NCBI RefSeq assembly: GCF_028710545.1
Contig: NZ_JAQTTX010000026.1
Coordinates: 1-34,174 of the forward strand
Source: Halothiobacillus sp.
GTDB taxonomy: Bacteria; Pseudomonadota; Gammaproteobacteria; Halothiobacillales; Halothiobacillaceae
Direction: 5' to 3'
DNA length: 34,174 bases
Shown: one piece after another, positions 9,321 to 17,498 of the stretch
Position numbering within the stretch: position 1 is the stretch's first letter
How the letters are laid out: the number at the start of each line of letters is the position of its first letter
Program-made: the position numbers and the translations under genes
The notes under the pieces: generated by a model
Databases searched by the model: none
Seen by the model: only the letters and a program-made list of their open reading frames with translations
Told to the model about the DNA's origin: nothing

Positions 9321-10025
9321 TCAATCGACACTTCCCAGCGCTTCGCGCACGGCGGGCATTGCCCGGCGACTGATTTCCAGCGGCTCGGGCACCCCCACCA
9401 CCTCCGCCAGATGCTGGCCGGACGCATTGCGGGTGATTGCCCGCAAACGGGCGCGATTGATCAGACTGTGTCGATGCAAACGAAGCAAATAATCGCCGAA
9501 CAGCCCCTCCAGTTCCTTGAGACTCTGCTCCAGAAGCAGATCGCCTTCAACCGTGATCAGGCGGGTGTACTTGTCCTCGCTCAATGCGGCGATGATATCG
9601 GAGGCGGATACCACGCGCTGCTGACGTCCGATCTGGATATTCAGGCGCGGCTCGTGGCTTTGCTGGGCGCGGGTGGGTTGTGCGGCACGCGCAAGGGCTT
9701 GGGTGAGGCGCTCAGGCTCGATGGGTTTAACGAGGTAATCGATCGGACTGCTCGCAAACGCCTCCAGCGCATGCCCGGGATGGGCCGTAGTGAAAATGAT
9801 CGCAGGCGGCACGGCCAACTGGCGTAACCGCTTCGCCCAACTCAACCCCGACTCGCCAGGCATTTCGATATCAAGAAACACCAATTCCGGCTCGGACGCG
9901 AGTGCAGCCTCGGCCTTTGCCACATGATCGGCCTCGCCGACCACCAGAACATCCGGGTGTTCGGCCAACAACCGCCGCAGGCGCGCACGGGCCAGCGGTT
10001 CGTCATCGACAATTAATACACGCAT
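9321..10025 (-). CDS. algR: LytTR-family response regulator, AlgR type
   Basis: A DNA-binding response regulator of 234 aa. The receiver domain (1-115) has the acidic pair Asp7/Asp8, phospho-acceptor Asp52 in FLDIEMPGESG, Thr80 and Lys100. A LytTR DNA-binding domain follows at about 128-230 (EDKYTRLI, LLRLHRHSLINR). The start at 10025 is preferred over the longer frame because the protein then begins MRVLIVDDEP and AAGGA lies just upstream, inside the end of the kinase gene. It sits 4 bp after the kinase gene. The AlgZ/AlgR pair next to argH matches the Pseudomonas locus, where AlgR controls alginate, twitching and virulence genes; the regulon here is unknown. Confidence 0.9.
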   Translation of the reverse strand: MRVLIVDDEPLARARLRRLLAEHPDVLVVGEADHVAKAEAALASEPELVFLDIEMPGESGLSWAKRLRQLAVPPAIIFTTAHPGHALEAFASSPIDYLVKPIEPERLTQALARAAQPTRAQQSHEPRLNIQIGRQQRVVSASDIIAALSEDKYTRLITVEGDLLLEQSLKELEGLFGDYLLRLHRHSLINRARLRAITRNASGQHLAEVVGVPEPLEISRRAMPAVREALGSVD

Positions 10026-10029
10026 GAAT

Positions 10030-11136
10030 TCATCCTTGCATCTCATCAGCTTTCGGGCGTGGCAGCACCAGTTTGACGCGAAAATGCGCGTCAATCACCC
10101 CGGTGCGCAGGCTCGCGCGGTCACCAAACATCAACGCCAGCCGATCACGGATATTCTGCAGGGAAATTCCGTTGCCGTCCCGGGCTGGCGGCTGTGTATC
10201 CATGATGACCGGATTATCGATCAACAGACTGATGGCCTGGTCACCCACCAGACACTCGATGCGAATGGTGCACGGTTCAAAACTGCGTTCTACCGCGTAG
10301 CGCACGGCATTTTCCACCAAGGGCTGGATGGTCAGAATCGGCAACGTGATCGCCGGCAACGGATCTTTGGGCAATACCCATTCGACGACCAGACGTGGCC
10401 CGAGGCGCCAGCGTTCCAATGCCAGATAGCGACGGGTCAGAGCCAGTTCATCCTCCAGACTGGCCGTATCGCCCGCGTGCAGGGCAGCGCGAAAGATCGA
10501 GGCCAGATCCAGAACCGCCGCTTCGGCTGCCTTGGGATCGGTATCGATCAGAGCGGCCACGGTGTTCAAACTGTTGAACAAAAAATGCGGACGAATGCGG
10601 GCATGAAGTGCATCCAGCTCCGCCTTGGTCTGCGCCGTCACCCGCCGGGTTTTGGCCCAATGCAGGGAAAAAATCCAGATCCCCATACCACCGACCACCG
10701 AGGCAATCGCCTGATTGTGCAATAAAAAAGCGAACTGGCTTTCGAATGGATTCCATCCCAATCGGGTCAGCGACTGATAGGCCAGAATGCTGATGATCGA
10801 CGTGACGATAAGCAGAATGGACATCACCACCACTAACAACCAATGCCGTGGCAGGCGACAGAGGGGCTTTTGCAGCGCGCACAACACGCCGACCGTAATC
10901 AGCGTCACCCAAGCGACGAACCATGAAGTTGTGCCCAGACGAATCCAGCGGTCTTCCGCAACGCCGGGGGCAATGGCCAGCAACAGCGCCAACCCGAATC
11001 CAAGCAACAGCGTAATCAGCAGAATGCGCGGCGTGCAAAACGCCGGCAACGCCATGATGGGCGGTTGCGGCAGGGATTGATCGCCCTGGGACTGATACGG
11101 CTTTGGCTTAGGCTGATCTGGTTTGTTTGCGCTCAT
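10030..11136 (-). CDS. algZ: LytS/AlgZ-type membrane sensor histidine kinase
   Basis: The partner kinase of the AlgR-type regulator, 368 aa. Four predicted membrane helices lie at about 37-57, 68-88, 99-120 and 141-159, after a Pro/Gln-rich N-terminus. The His_kinase domain has RPHFLFNSLNT with His184 as the likely phosphorylation site. The ATPase part shows the N-box QPLVENAVRYAV and the glycine box GNGISLQNIRDRL. The start at 11136 is chosen because GGGAG lies 7 nt upstream; an ATG at 11172 is also in frame. It is divergent from argH, as in Pseudomonas. No extracellular sensor domain is seen, so the signal is probably sensed in the membrane. Confidence 0.9.
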   Translation of the reverse strand: MSANKPDQPKPKPYQSQGDQSLPQPPIMALPAFCTPRILLITLLLGFGLALLLAIAPGVAEDRWIRLGTTSWFVAWVTLITVGVLCALQKPLCRLPRHWLLVVVMSILLIVTSIISILAYQSLTRLGWNPFESQFAFLLHNQAIASVVGGMGIWIFSLHWAKTRRVTAQTKAELDALHARIRPHFLFNSLNTVAALIDTDPKAAEAAVLDLASIFRAALHAGDTASLEDELALTRRYLALERWRLGPRLVVEWVLPKDPLPAITLPILTIQPLVENAVRYAVERSFEPCTIRIECLVGDQAISLLIDNPVIMDTQPPARDGNGISLQNIRDRLALMFGDRASLRTGVIDAHFRVKLVLPRPKADEMQG

Positions 11137-11224
11137 AAACGCTCCCTGTCTGTATTTACCCTGCCCATCCATCTCACCAACCCTCGGGTTAGATCATCAA
11201 AGGGAGGTCGCGCGAGGCTTGCGA

Positions 11225-11230
11225 TATACT
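11225..11230 (+). promoter_or_regulatory. Candidate -10 element of argH
   Basis: TATACT lies 37 bp before the argH ATG in the algZ-argH divergent region. No good -35 is seen at the usual spacing. Confidence 0.35.
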
Positions 11231-11266
11231 ACGCCACCCTGCGAGATATTTTAACGAGTGACCTTC

Positions 11267-12694
11267 ATGATCCGCCCCGATGAACAGACCGCCCAAAGCC
11301 TAACCGAACTGCCGACGACCAAACTCTGGGGCGGGCGATTCGACGAACCCACCGACGCCTTTGTGGAAGCCTTCACCGCTTCCGTTGGTTTTGACCAGCG
11401 TCTGTTCCGCGAAGACATTGCCGGTTCCATCGCGCATGCAAAAATGCTAGCCAAGGTCGGCGTCCTCACCGCCGCAGAATGCGACAAGATCATCGACGGG
11501 CTGAACGGCATCCTGCTCGACATCGAGCGCGGCGATTTTGCCTGGGTTGTGGCCTATGAAGACGTGCACATGAACATCGAGGCGCGTCTGATCGACCGCA
11601 TCGGCGATGTCGGCAAGAAACTGCACACCGGCCGCTCACGCAACGATCAGGTCGCAACCGACGTGCGACTGTACCTGCGTGGTGCCATCGATCGCATCGG
11701 GCAGGAACTGACTCGACTGCGTTCGGGTCTGGTCGATCTGGCCGAGCGCGAAGCCGATACCGTGATGCCCGGCTTCACCCATTTGCAGGTCGCCCAGCCG
11801 ATCAGCTTTGGCCATCACCTGCTCGCCTGGTTTGAGATGCTGACCCGTGACGCCGAGCGGCTGGCCGATGTTCGCCGCCGCGTGAACATCCTGCCCTTGG
11901 GATCGGCCGCGCTGGCGGGCACATCCTACCCGCTCGATCGCGCCTATGTGGCCGAACTGCTGGGCTTCGACGGCGTCAGCCGCAATTCTTTGGATGCCGT
12001 TTCCGACCGCGATTTCGTCATCGAATTCTTGGCCGCGGCTTCGGTGACCATGATGCACCTGTCGCGCATGAGCGAAGAGCTGATTCTCTGGACCTCCGCC
12101 CAGTTCGCCTTCATTGACCTGCCGGATCGTTTCTGCACCGGCAGCTCGATCATGCCGCAGAAGAAAAACCCGGATGTGCCCGAGCTGGTGCGCGGCAAGA
12201 CGGGGCGCGTTTATGGCGACCTGTTCGCGCTGCTTACCCTGATGAAAGGCCAGCCGCTGGCCTATAACAAGGATAATCAAGAAGACAAGGAACCGCTGTT
12301 CGACGCGGTGGACACACTGATGGGCAGCCTGCGTGCCTTCGCCGACATGATTCCGGCCATCGAACCGAATCGCGAGCGGATGCGCATCGCCGCCAAGCAG
12401 GGGTTCTCCACCGCGACCGATCTGGCTGATTACCTCGTGCGTCAAGGTGTTGCGTTCCGCGATGCGCATGAAATCGTCGGCAAGGCCGTACGCTATGCCC
12501 AGAACGCCGGTTGCGATCTATCTGAATTGCCCTTGGCGCAATTGCAGGCCTTCTCGCCGAAAATCCAGCAAGATGTGTTTGCGGTGCTGACCCTGGAGGG
12601 CAGCATGGCCGCGCGCGACCTCACCGGCGGCACCGCACCGAATCAGGTGCGATTGCAGGCGGCCGCTGCAAAAAAGGCACTGGAACGTTCGTAA
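11267..12694 (+). CDS. argH: Argininosuccinate lyase
   Basis: The last step of arginine biosynthesis, splitting argininosuccinate into arginine and fumarate. It has the family size (475 aa here) and the superfamily signature [12 protein letters not shown] at about 291-302, which holds the catalytic serine loop. [12 protein letters not shown] and the N-terminal [13 protein letters not shown] are also typical. The ATG at 11267 is preferred, with GAG about 9 nt upstream; an in-frame GTG at 11258 would add three residues. It is divergent from algZ. The arginine genes argC and argH are scattered in this window rather than clustered. Confidence 0.96.
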   Translation: MIRPDEQTAQSLTELPTTKLWGGRFDEPTDAFVEAFTASVGFDQRLFREDIAGSIAHAKMLAKVGVLTAAECDKIIDGLNGILLDIERGDFAWVVAYEDVHMNIEARLIDRIGDVGKKLHTGRSRNDQVATDVRLYLRGAIDRIGQELTRLRSGLVDLAEREADTVMPGFTHLQVAQPISFGHHLLAWFEMLTRDAERLADVRRRVNILPLGSAALAGTSYPLDRAYVAELLGFDGVSRNSLDAVSDRDFVIEFLAAASVTMMHLSRMSEELILWTSAQFAFIDLPDRFCTGSSIMPQKKNPDVPELVRGKTGRVYGDLFALLTLMKGQPLAYNKDNQEDKEPLFDAVDTLMGSLRAFADMIPAIEPNRERMRIAAKQGFSTATDLADYLVRQGVAFRDAHEIVGKAVRYAQNAGCDLSELPLAQLQAFSPKIQQDVFAVLTLEGSMAARDLTGGTAPNQVRLQAAAAKKALERS

Positions 12695-12802
12695 AAAGCC
12701 CGCCATCAAACCGTCATCTAATGCGTTGCTTTTTGTTGTAATCTTCTCGTGGCGGTGCGCTTTCGCCGCTTGTTCGCGAATTAATAACAAAAGGACTTAG
12801 CT

Positions 12803-13060
12803 ATGAAAAACCTGTTTTTCTTCGATGACATGATCACCCCGAAAATCATCACGGTGATCTATTGGCTGTTACTGCTCGCGGTTGTGATCGGCGGCCTCGG
12901 CTCCATGTTTACCAGCTACGGTGGATTCTCGTTCGGCTCGTTCTTCAAGGGCATCTTCATGATCATCTTTGGCGCCATCGGCGTGCGGATCTGGAGTGAA
13001 CTTTTGATCGTGCTGTTCAAAATCAACGAGAACATGCAAAAACTGGCCGACAAGGACTGA
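12803..13060 (+). CDS. DUF4282-type small membrane protein
   Basis: An 85-aa protein with two hydrophobic helices (about 15-35 and 48-70) separated by an aromatic and glycine-rich loop (YGGFSFGSFFKG), and a short charged C-terminal tail. The layout MKNLFFFDDMITPKII and the length match the DUF4282 family, whose function is unknown. AAAGGA precedes the ATG at good spacing. It stands alone between argH and a terminator at 13085-13114, so it is probably its own transcription unit. Confidence 0.8.
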   Translation: MKNLFFFDDMITPKIITVIYWLLLLAVVIGGLGSMFTSYGGFSFGSFFKGIFMIIFGAIGVRIWSELLIVLFKINENMQKLADKD

Positions 13061-13084
13061 TTCTCCGCATCAAACCGAGTCCCG

Positions 13085-13114
13085 AAGCCCGTTCTTTGAG
13101 CGGGCTTTTATTTT
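13085..13114 (+). terminator. Rho-independent terminator of the DUF4282 gene
   Basis: The stem AGCCCG (13086-13091) pairs with CGGGCT (13101-13106) around a 9-nt loop, followed by TTTATTTT. It overlaps the stop codon of the convergent esterase gene and has no T-run on the other strand, so it acts in the plus direction only. Confidence 0.8.
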
Positions 13115-13743
13115 GGCGGCCGGATCACATCCGCCAGAAACTGCCCCATATCCTGCATTTCCTCGGGGCAGATCTGATGCGCCATTATGTAGAAATGTGT
13201 TTCAACGCACGTGGCGCCCGCTGCGTTCAACACTTGCCCCATCCGTGCGGCCGAAGCAACGGGCACGACATCATCCTGCTCTCCATGGCCGATAAAGATC
13301 GGCATCGCTTTGCGGTCTTGTGGCAACACGAATTGATCCGCCGCCGGTAGCCAGGTGGAAAGCAGCAGAACGGCCATCGGCGTACGCTTAGCGGCACATG
13401 CTGCACGAAAAGCAATCACCCCGCCCTGAGAGAAACCCGCCAGCACGTAGGGATCGTCGCCCACTTGCGACTCGATCAGGGCCACAATCCGCTCAACCGA
13501 AGCCTCAACACCCGGCATATCCACCGGCGCATCACGATCGAGGCCATAAATATCAAACCAGCTCGGCATAAGATAGCCATTGTTGATCGTCACGGGCGCG
13601 ACGGGCGCATCGGGGGCGTGAATAACAAACTCACCATTTGACCACCCGACAGATTCGGCCAGTATCCGTCCAATCGGCGCAAGATCGGCGCCATTGGCAC
13701 CCAGTCCATGCAAAAGAATGATATGTACAGCTCGATTGGTCAC
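13108..13743 (-). CDS. Alpha/beta-hydrolase, phospholipase/carboxylesterase family
   Basis: A cytosolic serine esterase of 211 aa in the acyl-protein-thioesterase-like carboxylesterase family. The oxyanion-hole motif LLHGLGANGAD is at the N-terminus. The nucleophile elbow is AGFSQGG with Ser105. The acid is probably Asp157 in IGHGEQDDVVP and the base His189 in YIMAHQICPEE, so the triad is complete. No signal peptide is seen. The substrate cannot be told from sequence. It is divergent from pdxH and its stop codon lies inside the DUF4282 terminator. Confidence 0.88.
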   Translation of the reverse strand: MTNRAVHIILLHGLGANGADLAPIGRILAESVGWSNGEFVIHAPDAPVAPVTINNGYLMPSWFDIYGLDRDAPVDMPGVEASVERIVALIESQVGDDPYVLAGFSQGGVIAFRAACAAKRTPMAVLLLSTWLPAADQFVLPQDRKAMPIFIGHGEQDDVVPVASAARMGQVLNAAGATCVETHFYIMAHQICPEEMQDMGQFLADVIRPPK

Positions 13744-13807
13744 CGTGAGTCATCTCCAGAAAAACAGGGCGAACGAGCATAGCTCAAAATCATCCATGCG
13801 CGCGTCC

Positions 13808-13816
13808 TGATACACT
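13808..13816 (+). promoter_or_regulatory. Extended -10 promoter element of pdxH
   Basis: TGA-TACACT, an extended -10 like that of map, lies 42 bp before the pdxH ATG; no clear -35. Confidence 0.4.
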
Positions 13817-13858
13817 CATGCTTATGAAACATGCCCGAAAAATCACGAGGAAGACGTT

Positions 13859-14527
13859 ATGAGCGACCCAGATAAAACGAATGTTGGTGAATTCGACCAC
13901 CGTTCCACCCGACGGGACTTCGTATTCGGCGAATTGCACCGCAAGGACTTGCGTGAGGATCCGGCACTGCAGCTGCAAGAATGGCTCAAGGCTGCAGAAG
14001 CGGCGGGCAATTTCGATGCCACCGCCATGTGCCTGTCTACGGCCACTAAGGAAGGACACCCCTCGGCGCGATACGTTCTGCTCAAGCATCTGGATGGGCG
14101 CGGCCTGTGCTTTTACACCGACAGCCGCAGCCGCAAGGGGCAGGAACTGGCCGAAAATCCGTTCGCGGCACTCACCTTCTACTGGCCGGAAACGGATCGA
14201 CAAGTGCGCGTGACCGGCCGGATCGAACGCCTGCCGGATGCGGATAATGAAGCCTATTTCAATCAGCGGCCCATCAAATCGCGAATTGCCGCGGCAGCCT
14301 CGCAGCAAAGCCAGCCGATCGAATCACGCGCAGCGCTGGAAGCGCGCTTCCGTGACATCGAAGCCCGTTATCCCGCAGGGGATGTACGGCGCAACCCGGC
14401 CTGGGGCGGCTATCGGCTCCTGCCGGATGAATGGGAATTCTGGCAAGGTCGGCGCTCGCGTTTGCATGATCGTTTTGTCTACACCCCCACGAGCGACGGC
14501 TGGCAGATTCAACGCCTGATGCCATGA
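13859..14527 (+). CDS. pdxH: Pyridoxamine/pyridoxine 5'-phosphate oxidase
   Basis: An FMN-dependent cytosolic enzyme making pyridoxal 5'-phosphate, the active form of vitamin B6. The 222-aa length is typical. Family features are the FMN-binding segment SARYVLLKHLDGRGLCFYTD, QRPIKSRIAAAASQQSQPI, the substrate loop PAWGGYRLLPDEWEFWQG and the C-terminal RLHDRFVY. GAGGAAG lies 5-8 nt before the ATG. Its stop overlaps the ung start as ATGA, so the two are translationally coupled. Confidence 0.96.
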   Translation: MSDPDKTNVGEFDHRSTRRDFVFGELHRKDLREDPALQLQEWLKAAEAAGNFDATAMCLSTATKEGHPSARYVLLKHLDGRGLCFYTDSRSRKGQELAENPFAALTFYWPETDRQVRVTGRIERLPDADNEAYFNQRPIKSRIAAAASQQSQPIESRAALEARFRDIEARYPAGDVRRNPAWGGYRLLPDEWEFWQGRRSRLHDRFVYTPTSDGWQIQRLMP

Positions 14528-15222
14528 CCGATTCGCCACAGAACACAGCGATGGAACCGGGCTGGCAAGCCCAACTATCGGCCGTATTGAGTTCCGAGCC
14601 CATCGATCGGCTCCGGAATTTTCTGCGCACGGAATTGCGTAGCGGCAAACACCTGCTGCCCGACAAGGCCGATTGGCTCAACGCCTTTGCCGCCACACCA
14701 TTCGATGATGTTCGCGTGGTGATTTTGGGGCAAGACCCCTACCCCACGCCCGGTCACGCCCACGGCCTGAGTTTCTCGGTACGCCCCACCGTCAGGCCAC
14801 TACCCAAGTCGCTGATCAATATTTTTCAGGAATTGCGTGACGATCTCGGCATCGAGAACACACGCGGCGGTCTCACACCCTGGGCCGAACAGGGCGTCTT
14901 GCTGCTCAATGCCGTGCTCACCGTACCGGCCGGACAATCGGCCGCGCACCAGAATCAGGGCTGGGAGGTGTTGACCGATGCCGCCATCGAAGCGCTGGCC
15001 ACGCGGGAGAAACCGGTCGTGTTTGTCTTGTGGGGAGCATTCGCACAGAAAAAGCGGGCGTTGATCGAACCACACAACCGGGATCAGCGACATCTGATCA
15101 TCCAGAGCCCGCACCCCTCGCCGCTCTCCGCCTATCGCGGTTTCTTCGGCTCGCGACCGTTCTCGAAAATCAATGCTTTTCTGGAAGCGCAAGGCGAGCC
15201 GCCGATCGACTGGCGCACCTGA
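14524..15222 (+). CDS. ung: Uracil-DNA glycosylase, family 1
   Basis: Removes uracil from DNA in base-excision repair. The 232-aa protein has the catalytic water-activating motif GQDPYPTPGHAHGLSFSV with Asp71, and the DNA-intercalation loop HPSPLSAYRGFFGSRPF with His197. The start overlaps the pdxH stop. It converges on radC with 7 bp between them. Confidence 0.97.
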   Translation: MTDSPQNTAMEPGWQAQLSAVLSSEPIDRLRNFLRTELRSGKHLLPDKADWLNAFAATPFDDVRVVILGQDPYPTPGHAHGLSFSVRPTVRPLPKSLINIFQELRDDLGIENTRGGLTPWAEQGVLLLNAVLTVPAGQSAAHQNQGWEVLTDAAIEALATREKPVVFVLWGAFAQKKRALIEPHNRDQRHLIIQSPHPSPLSAYRGFFGSRPFSKINAFLEAQGEPPIDWRT

Positions 15223-15229
15223 ACGCCCA

Positions 15230-15901
15230 TCAAATCATGCCCAGCTCCGCCATGGATGTGCATCGGTCACCCACGATCATATGATCGAGCAAACGAACGT
15301 CGATCAGATTGAGCGCATCGCGCAAGCGGAGGGTGATCTCCCGATCGGCCGTGCTGGGTTCGGCAACGCCCGAGGGATGGTTGTGCGCCAGAATCACGGC
15401 GGCGGCGTTATGCCGCAGCACCGCCTTGACCACTTCACGCGGGTGCACCGCCGACTGATTGATGGTGCCGAAAAACAGGCGCTCGAAGGCGAGCACGCGA
15501 TGACGCTGGTCAAGAAACAACACCGCGAACACCTCCTGCGCTGCATCCCGCAGCTGCGCCTGCAAGAACCGGCGCGTGGCTTCCGGGCTGTCGATCACCG
15601 CACCTTCTGCCAGTTCTTCGGCGAAATGGCGCCTTGCCAGCTCCAATACCGCCTGAAGCTGCGTGAATTTGGCATCACCCAACCCCTTGGCTTCGGTAAA
15701 ATCACGCCGCGAGGCATTCAATAGACCGCGCACACCGCCAAAGTGCGCCAGTAAATCTCGCGCCAGATCCACCGCAGAACGTCCAGCGACGCCGGTACGC
15801 AAAAAGATGGCGAACAACTCGGCATCCGATAATGCCGCCGCGCCTTGCTTGAGCAATCGTTCGCGCGGTCGCTCATCTTCCGGCCAGTCCGTAATAGCCA
15901 T
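15230..15901 (-). CDS. radC: RadC-family JAMM/MPN domain protein
   Basis: A 223-aa protein of the UPF0758 (RadC) family. It has an N-terminal helix-hairpin-helix part ([14 protein letters not shown], ...[14 protein letters not shown]) and a C-terminal JAMM metalloprotease-like fold with His173, His175 and Asp186 in HNHPSG...STAD. Its role is unclear; the old link to recombination repair in E. coli was later withdrawn. The start [16 protein letters not shown] at 15901 is typical and has GGAGG upstream; the longer open frame to 15934 is not needed. Confidence 0.94.
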   Translation of the reverse strand: MAITDWPEDERPRERLLKQGAAALSDAELFAIFLRTGVAGRSAVDLARDLLAHFGGVRGLLNASRRDFTEAKGLGDAKFTQLQAVLELARRHFAEELAEGAVIDSPEATRRFLQAQLRDAAQEVFAVLFLDQRHRVLAFERLFFGTINQSAVHPREVVKAVLRHNAAAVILAHNHPSGVAEPSTADREITLRLRDALNLIDVRLLDHMIVGDRCTSMAELGMI

Positions 15902-15940
15902 GGGCTCCCTCCCATTCGCACAGTATGGGGCCAATCATAA

Positions 15941-16138
15941 TCAGGTCACTGGCAAGCGCACAAGGGCACATTGCTGGTTGTCATTGGAGCCATGCGTGCG
16001 CACATCGGCCACCAACCTCTGTATGACGATCTGACCTTGATCGTACTCAAGCAGCGCTGATACTCCGTGCGCCGCGAACAGTACCGCTTCTTCCTGCCAT
16101 TGGTTGAGTAGCTCGACGATATTGCGCGGAACTCTCAT
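15941..16138 (-). CDS. Small hypothetical protein (65 aa), uncertain
   Basis: An unrecognised open frame with a plausible helical N-terminus (RNIVELLNQWQEEAVLF) and mixed composition. It lies just upstream of radC on the same strand, 39 bp away. Against it, no ribosome-binding site precedes the ATG and the start is only 9 bp after the T-run of an upstream terminator, leaving no room for a promoter unless transcription reads through. It may be a leaderless small gene or chance. Confidence 0.35.
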   Translation of the reverse strand: MRVPRNIVELLNQWQEEAVLFAAHGVSALLEYDQGQIVIQRLVADVRTHGSNDNQQCALVRLPVT

Positions 16139-16147
16139 AAATCAGAC

Positions 16148-16173
16148 AAAAAAAACGCGCCTGTTTAGGCGCG
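16148..16173 (-). terminator. Rho-independent terminator of the Cys-Gly peptide gene
   Basis: CGCGCCT (16156-16162) pairs with AGGCGCG (16167-16173) around GTTT. On the minus strand the stem is followed by eight Ts. It lies 23 bp after the stop of the gene at 16197-16427. Confidence 0.9.
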
Positions 16174-16196
16174 CCTGAATCGGAAGAAAGCAAGCA

Positions 16197-16427
16197 TTAG
16201 CTCTTGCTGCTGTCAGCCTTGTCTGCGTCTTTCTTGTTGTCTTGCTTCATGTTGCCACCGCAAGAACCCGCGCCGCCACAAGCCATTTCAGCCAGTTGCA
16301 TGGTGGATTTTTGCACAGCTTGGCTGGCAAAAGGGGGTTGATCCGCCGCAAATGCGGAGCCTGCCAGCGCGGCAGCGGTCAATACGGTCGAAGCGAGCAG
16401 GGTTTTCCCAGCGGTACGCGTTTTCAT
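16197..16427 (-). CDS. Small exported peptide with a Cys-Gly motif, HvfA/bufferin-like
   Basis: A 76-aa precursor with a clear Sec signal peptide (MKTRTAGKTLLASTVLTAAA, then LAGSAFA, cleavage after 27). The mature part of about 49 aa holds two cysteines, Cys50 and Cys56, in MACGGAGSCGG, followed by a charged Lys/Asp/Ser tail. This layout resembles HvfA-type RiPP precursors, whose EGKCG motifs are modified by DUF692 (MNIO) enzymes to bind copper. The resemblance is by eye. No hvfB/hvfC-like enzyme is in the window, so modification is unproven and it could be an unmodified metal-binding peptide. GGAG lies 9-10 nt upstream of the ATG; the longer frame to 16472 would disrupt the signal peptide. 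It is divergent from exbB and ends at its own terminator. Confidence 0.7.
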   Translation of the reverse strand: MKTRTAGKTLLASTVLTAAALAGSAFAADQPPFASQAVQKSTMQLAEMACGGAGSCGGNMKQDNKKDADKADSSKS

Positions 16428-16601
16428 AGTCCAGTTCTCCCAAAAAACATTCAAACAGCCGCCCGATCTCAATGCACTCAGAAGGGCATTTCACAGCTCA
16501 GGCAACATAAACTAGAGTCGGCCACTCAACATTAGTTCATTTTGCCGCCGCTTTCCAATGACGGGCACCTCAAATCACACACCACCGGTTCCTCCGTGAT
16601 T

Positions 16602-16610
16602 TGTTAAACT
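16602..16610 (+). promoter_or_regulatory. Extended -10 promoter element of exbB-exbD-tonB
   Basis: TGT-TAAACT lies 45 bp before the exbB ATG in the divergent region. No Fur-box-like sequence was recognised. Confidence 0.35.
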
Positions 16611-16654
16611 GAAACAACCCGCCTGCATGGCGGCGCGGCAACACGGAACCCACC

Positions 16655-17095
16655 ATGATCGACTTTCTGCAAAACGGCCTAGATGTCATTATTTTTGGTG
16701 TGCTGGGGTTGATGAGCCTGATTCTTGTCTGGCTCGGCATCGAACGACACCTGTTCTACCGCCGGGTCGACCTGACACAATTCACCGATCCCGAATCGCT
16801 GAATATCGCGCTCACCCACAACCTCACCACGCTCTCGTCCATCGGTGCCAATGCGCCCTATGTCGGGCTTCTGGGCACGGTACTCGGCATTTTGCTGACC
16901 TTTCACCAGCTTGGAATGAGCGGGCAAATCGCCGCCAACCAGATCATGCTGGGATTGGCACTGGCATTGAAGGCCACCGCGCTCGGGCTGGTGGTCGCCA
17001 TACCGGCAATTCTGATCTACAACGGCTTTTTGCGCCGCATCGATGTGCTGACCGCGCAATGGACGCGCATGCAGCGCCAGCGCACGGGGCAGTGA
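16655..17095 (+). CDS. exbB: ExbB-type proton channel subunit of the TonB system
   Basis: An inner-membrane subunit of the MotA/TolQ/ExbB family that, with ExbD, uses proton motive force to energise TonB. At 146 aa it is a short ExbB lacking the long N-terminal domain of E. coli ExbB (244 aa). Three membrane segments are visible at about 10-30, 64-86 and 97-120, with the family signature APYVGLLGTVLGI and the Ala/Leu/Thr-rich third helix (ALALKATALGLVVAIPA). GGAA precedes the ATG. It is the first gene of exbB-exbD-tonB, whose members are separated by 7 bp or overlap. Confidence 0.92.
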   Translation: MIDFLQNGLDVIIFGVLGLMSLILVWLGIERHLFYRRVDLTQFTDPESLNIALTHNLTTLSSIGANAPYVGLLGTVLGILLTFHQLGMSGQIAANQIMLGLALALKATALGLVVAIPAILIYNGFLRRIDVLTAQWTRMQRQRTGQ

Positions 17096-17102
17096 GGCGA
17101 GC

Positions 17103-17498
17103 ATGCGCCGGTTCGATCAAATCAATGTCATCCCGTTCATCGACATCATGCTCGTGCTGCTGGCGATCGTGCTGACGACCGCCACCTTCATTGCGCAAGG
17201 GCAGATCAAGGTCAGCCTGCCCGAGGCCAAATCCGCCGCACCGGCCGACGGCAAGCCCGCCATCGTCATTACGCTGAATGCGGCTGGCGACGTTTTCGTC
17301 GATGATCAGGCCACCACGCTCGAAGCGCTCAACACGCGGCTGGACACGCTGAAAAAAGATCAGGCCATCGTGTTCCGTGTCGATAAAAAAACGGCGTTCG
17401 GCCAGTTTGTCGCCGTGATCGACGCCCTGAAAACCCGCGGGCTCGATCAGCTGACCATCCGCACGACTTCTGCCTCTGAGGCAACGCCGCCGGCATGA
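17103..17498 (+). CDS. exbD: ExbD-type biopolymer transport protein
   Basis: The partner of ExbB, 131 aa, with one N-terminal membrane helix and a periplasmic domain. The essential membrane aspartate is present as Asp14 in NVIPFIDIMLVLLAI. GAGGCGA gives a ribosome-binding site in the 7-bp gap after exbB. The stop overlaps the tonB start as ATGA. Confidence 0.94.
   Translation: MRRFDQINVIPFIDIMLVLLAIVLTTATFIAQGQIKVSLPEAKSAAPADGKPAIVITLNAAGDVFVDDQATTLEALNTRLDTLKKDQAIVFRVDKKTAFGQFVAVIDALKTRGLDQLTIRTTSASEATPPA

Noticed and set aside
16428-16654. Fur box between the Cys-Gly peptide and exbB
   Set aside because: No sequence close to the GATAATGATAATCATTATC consensus was seen.
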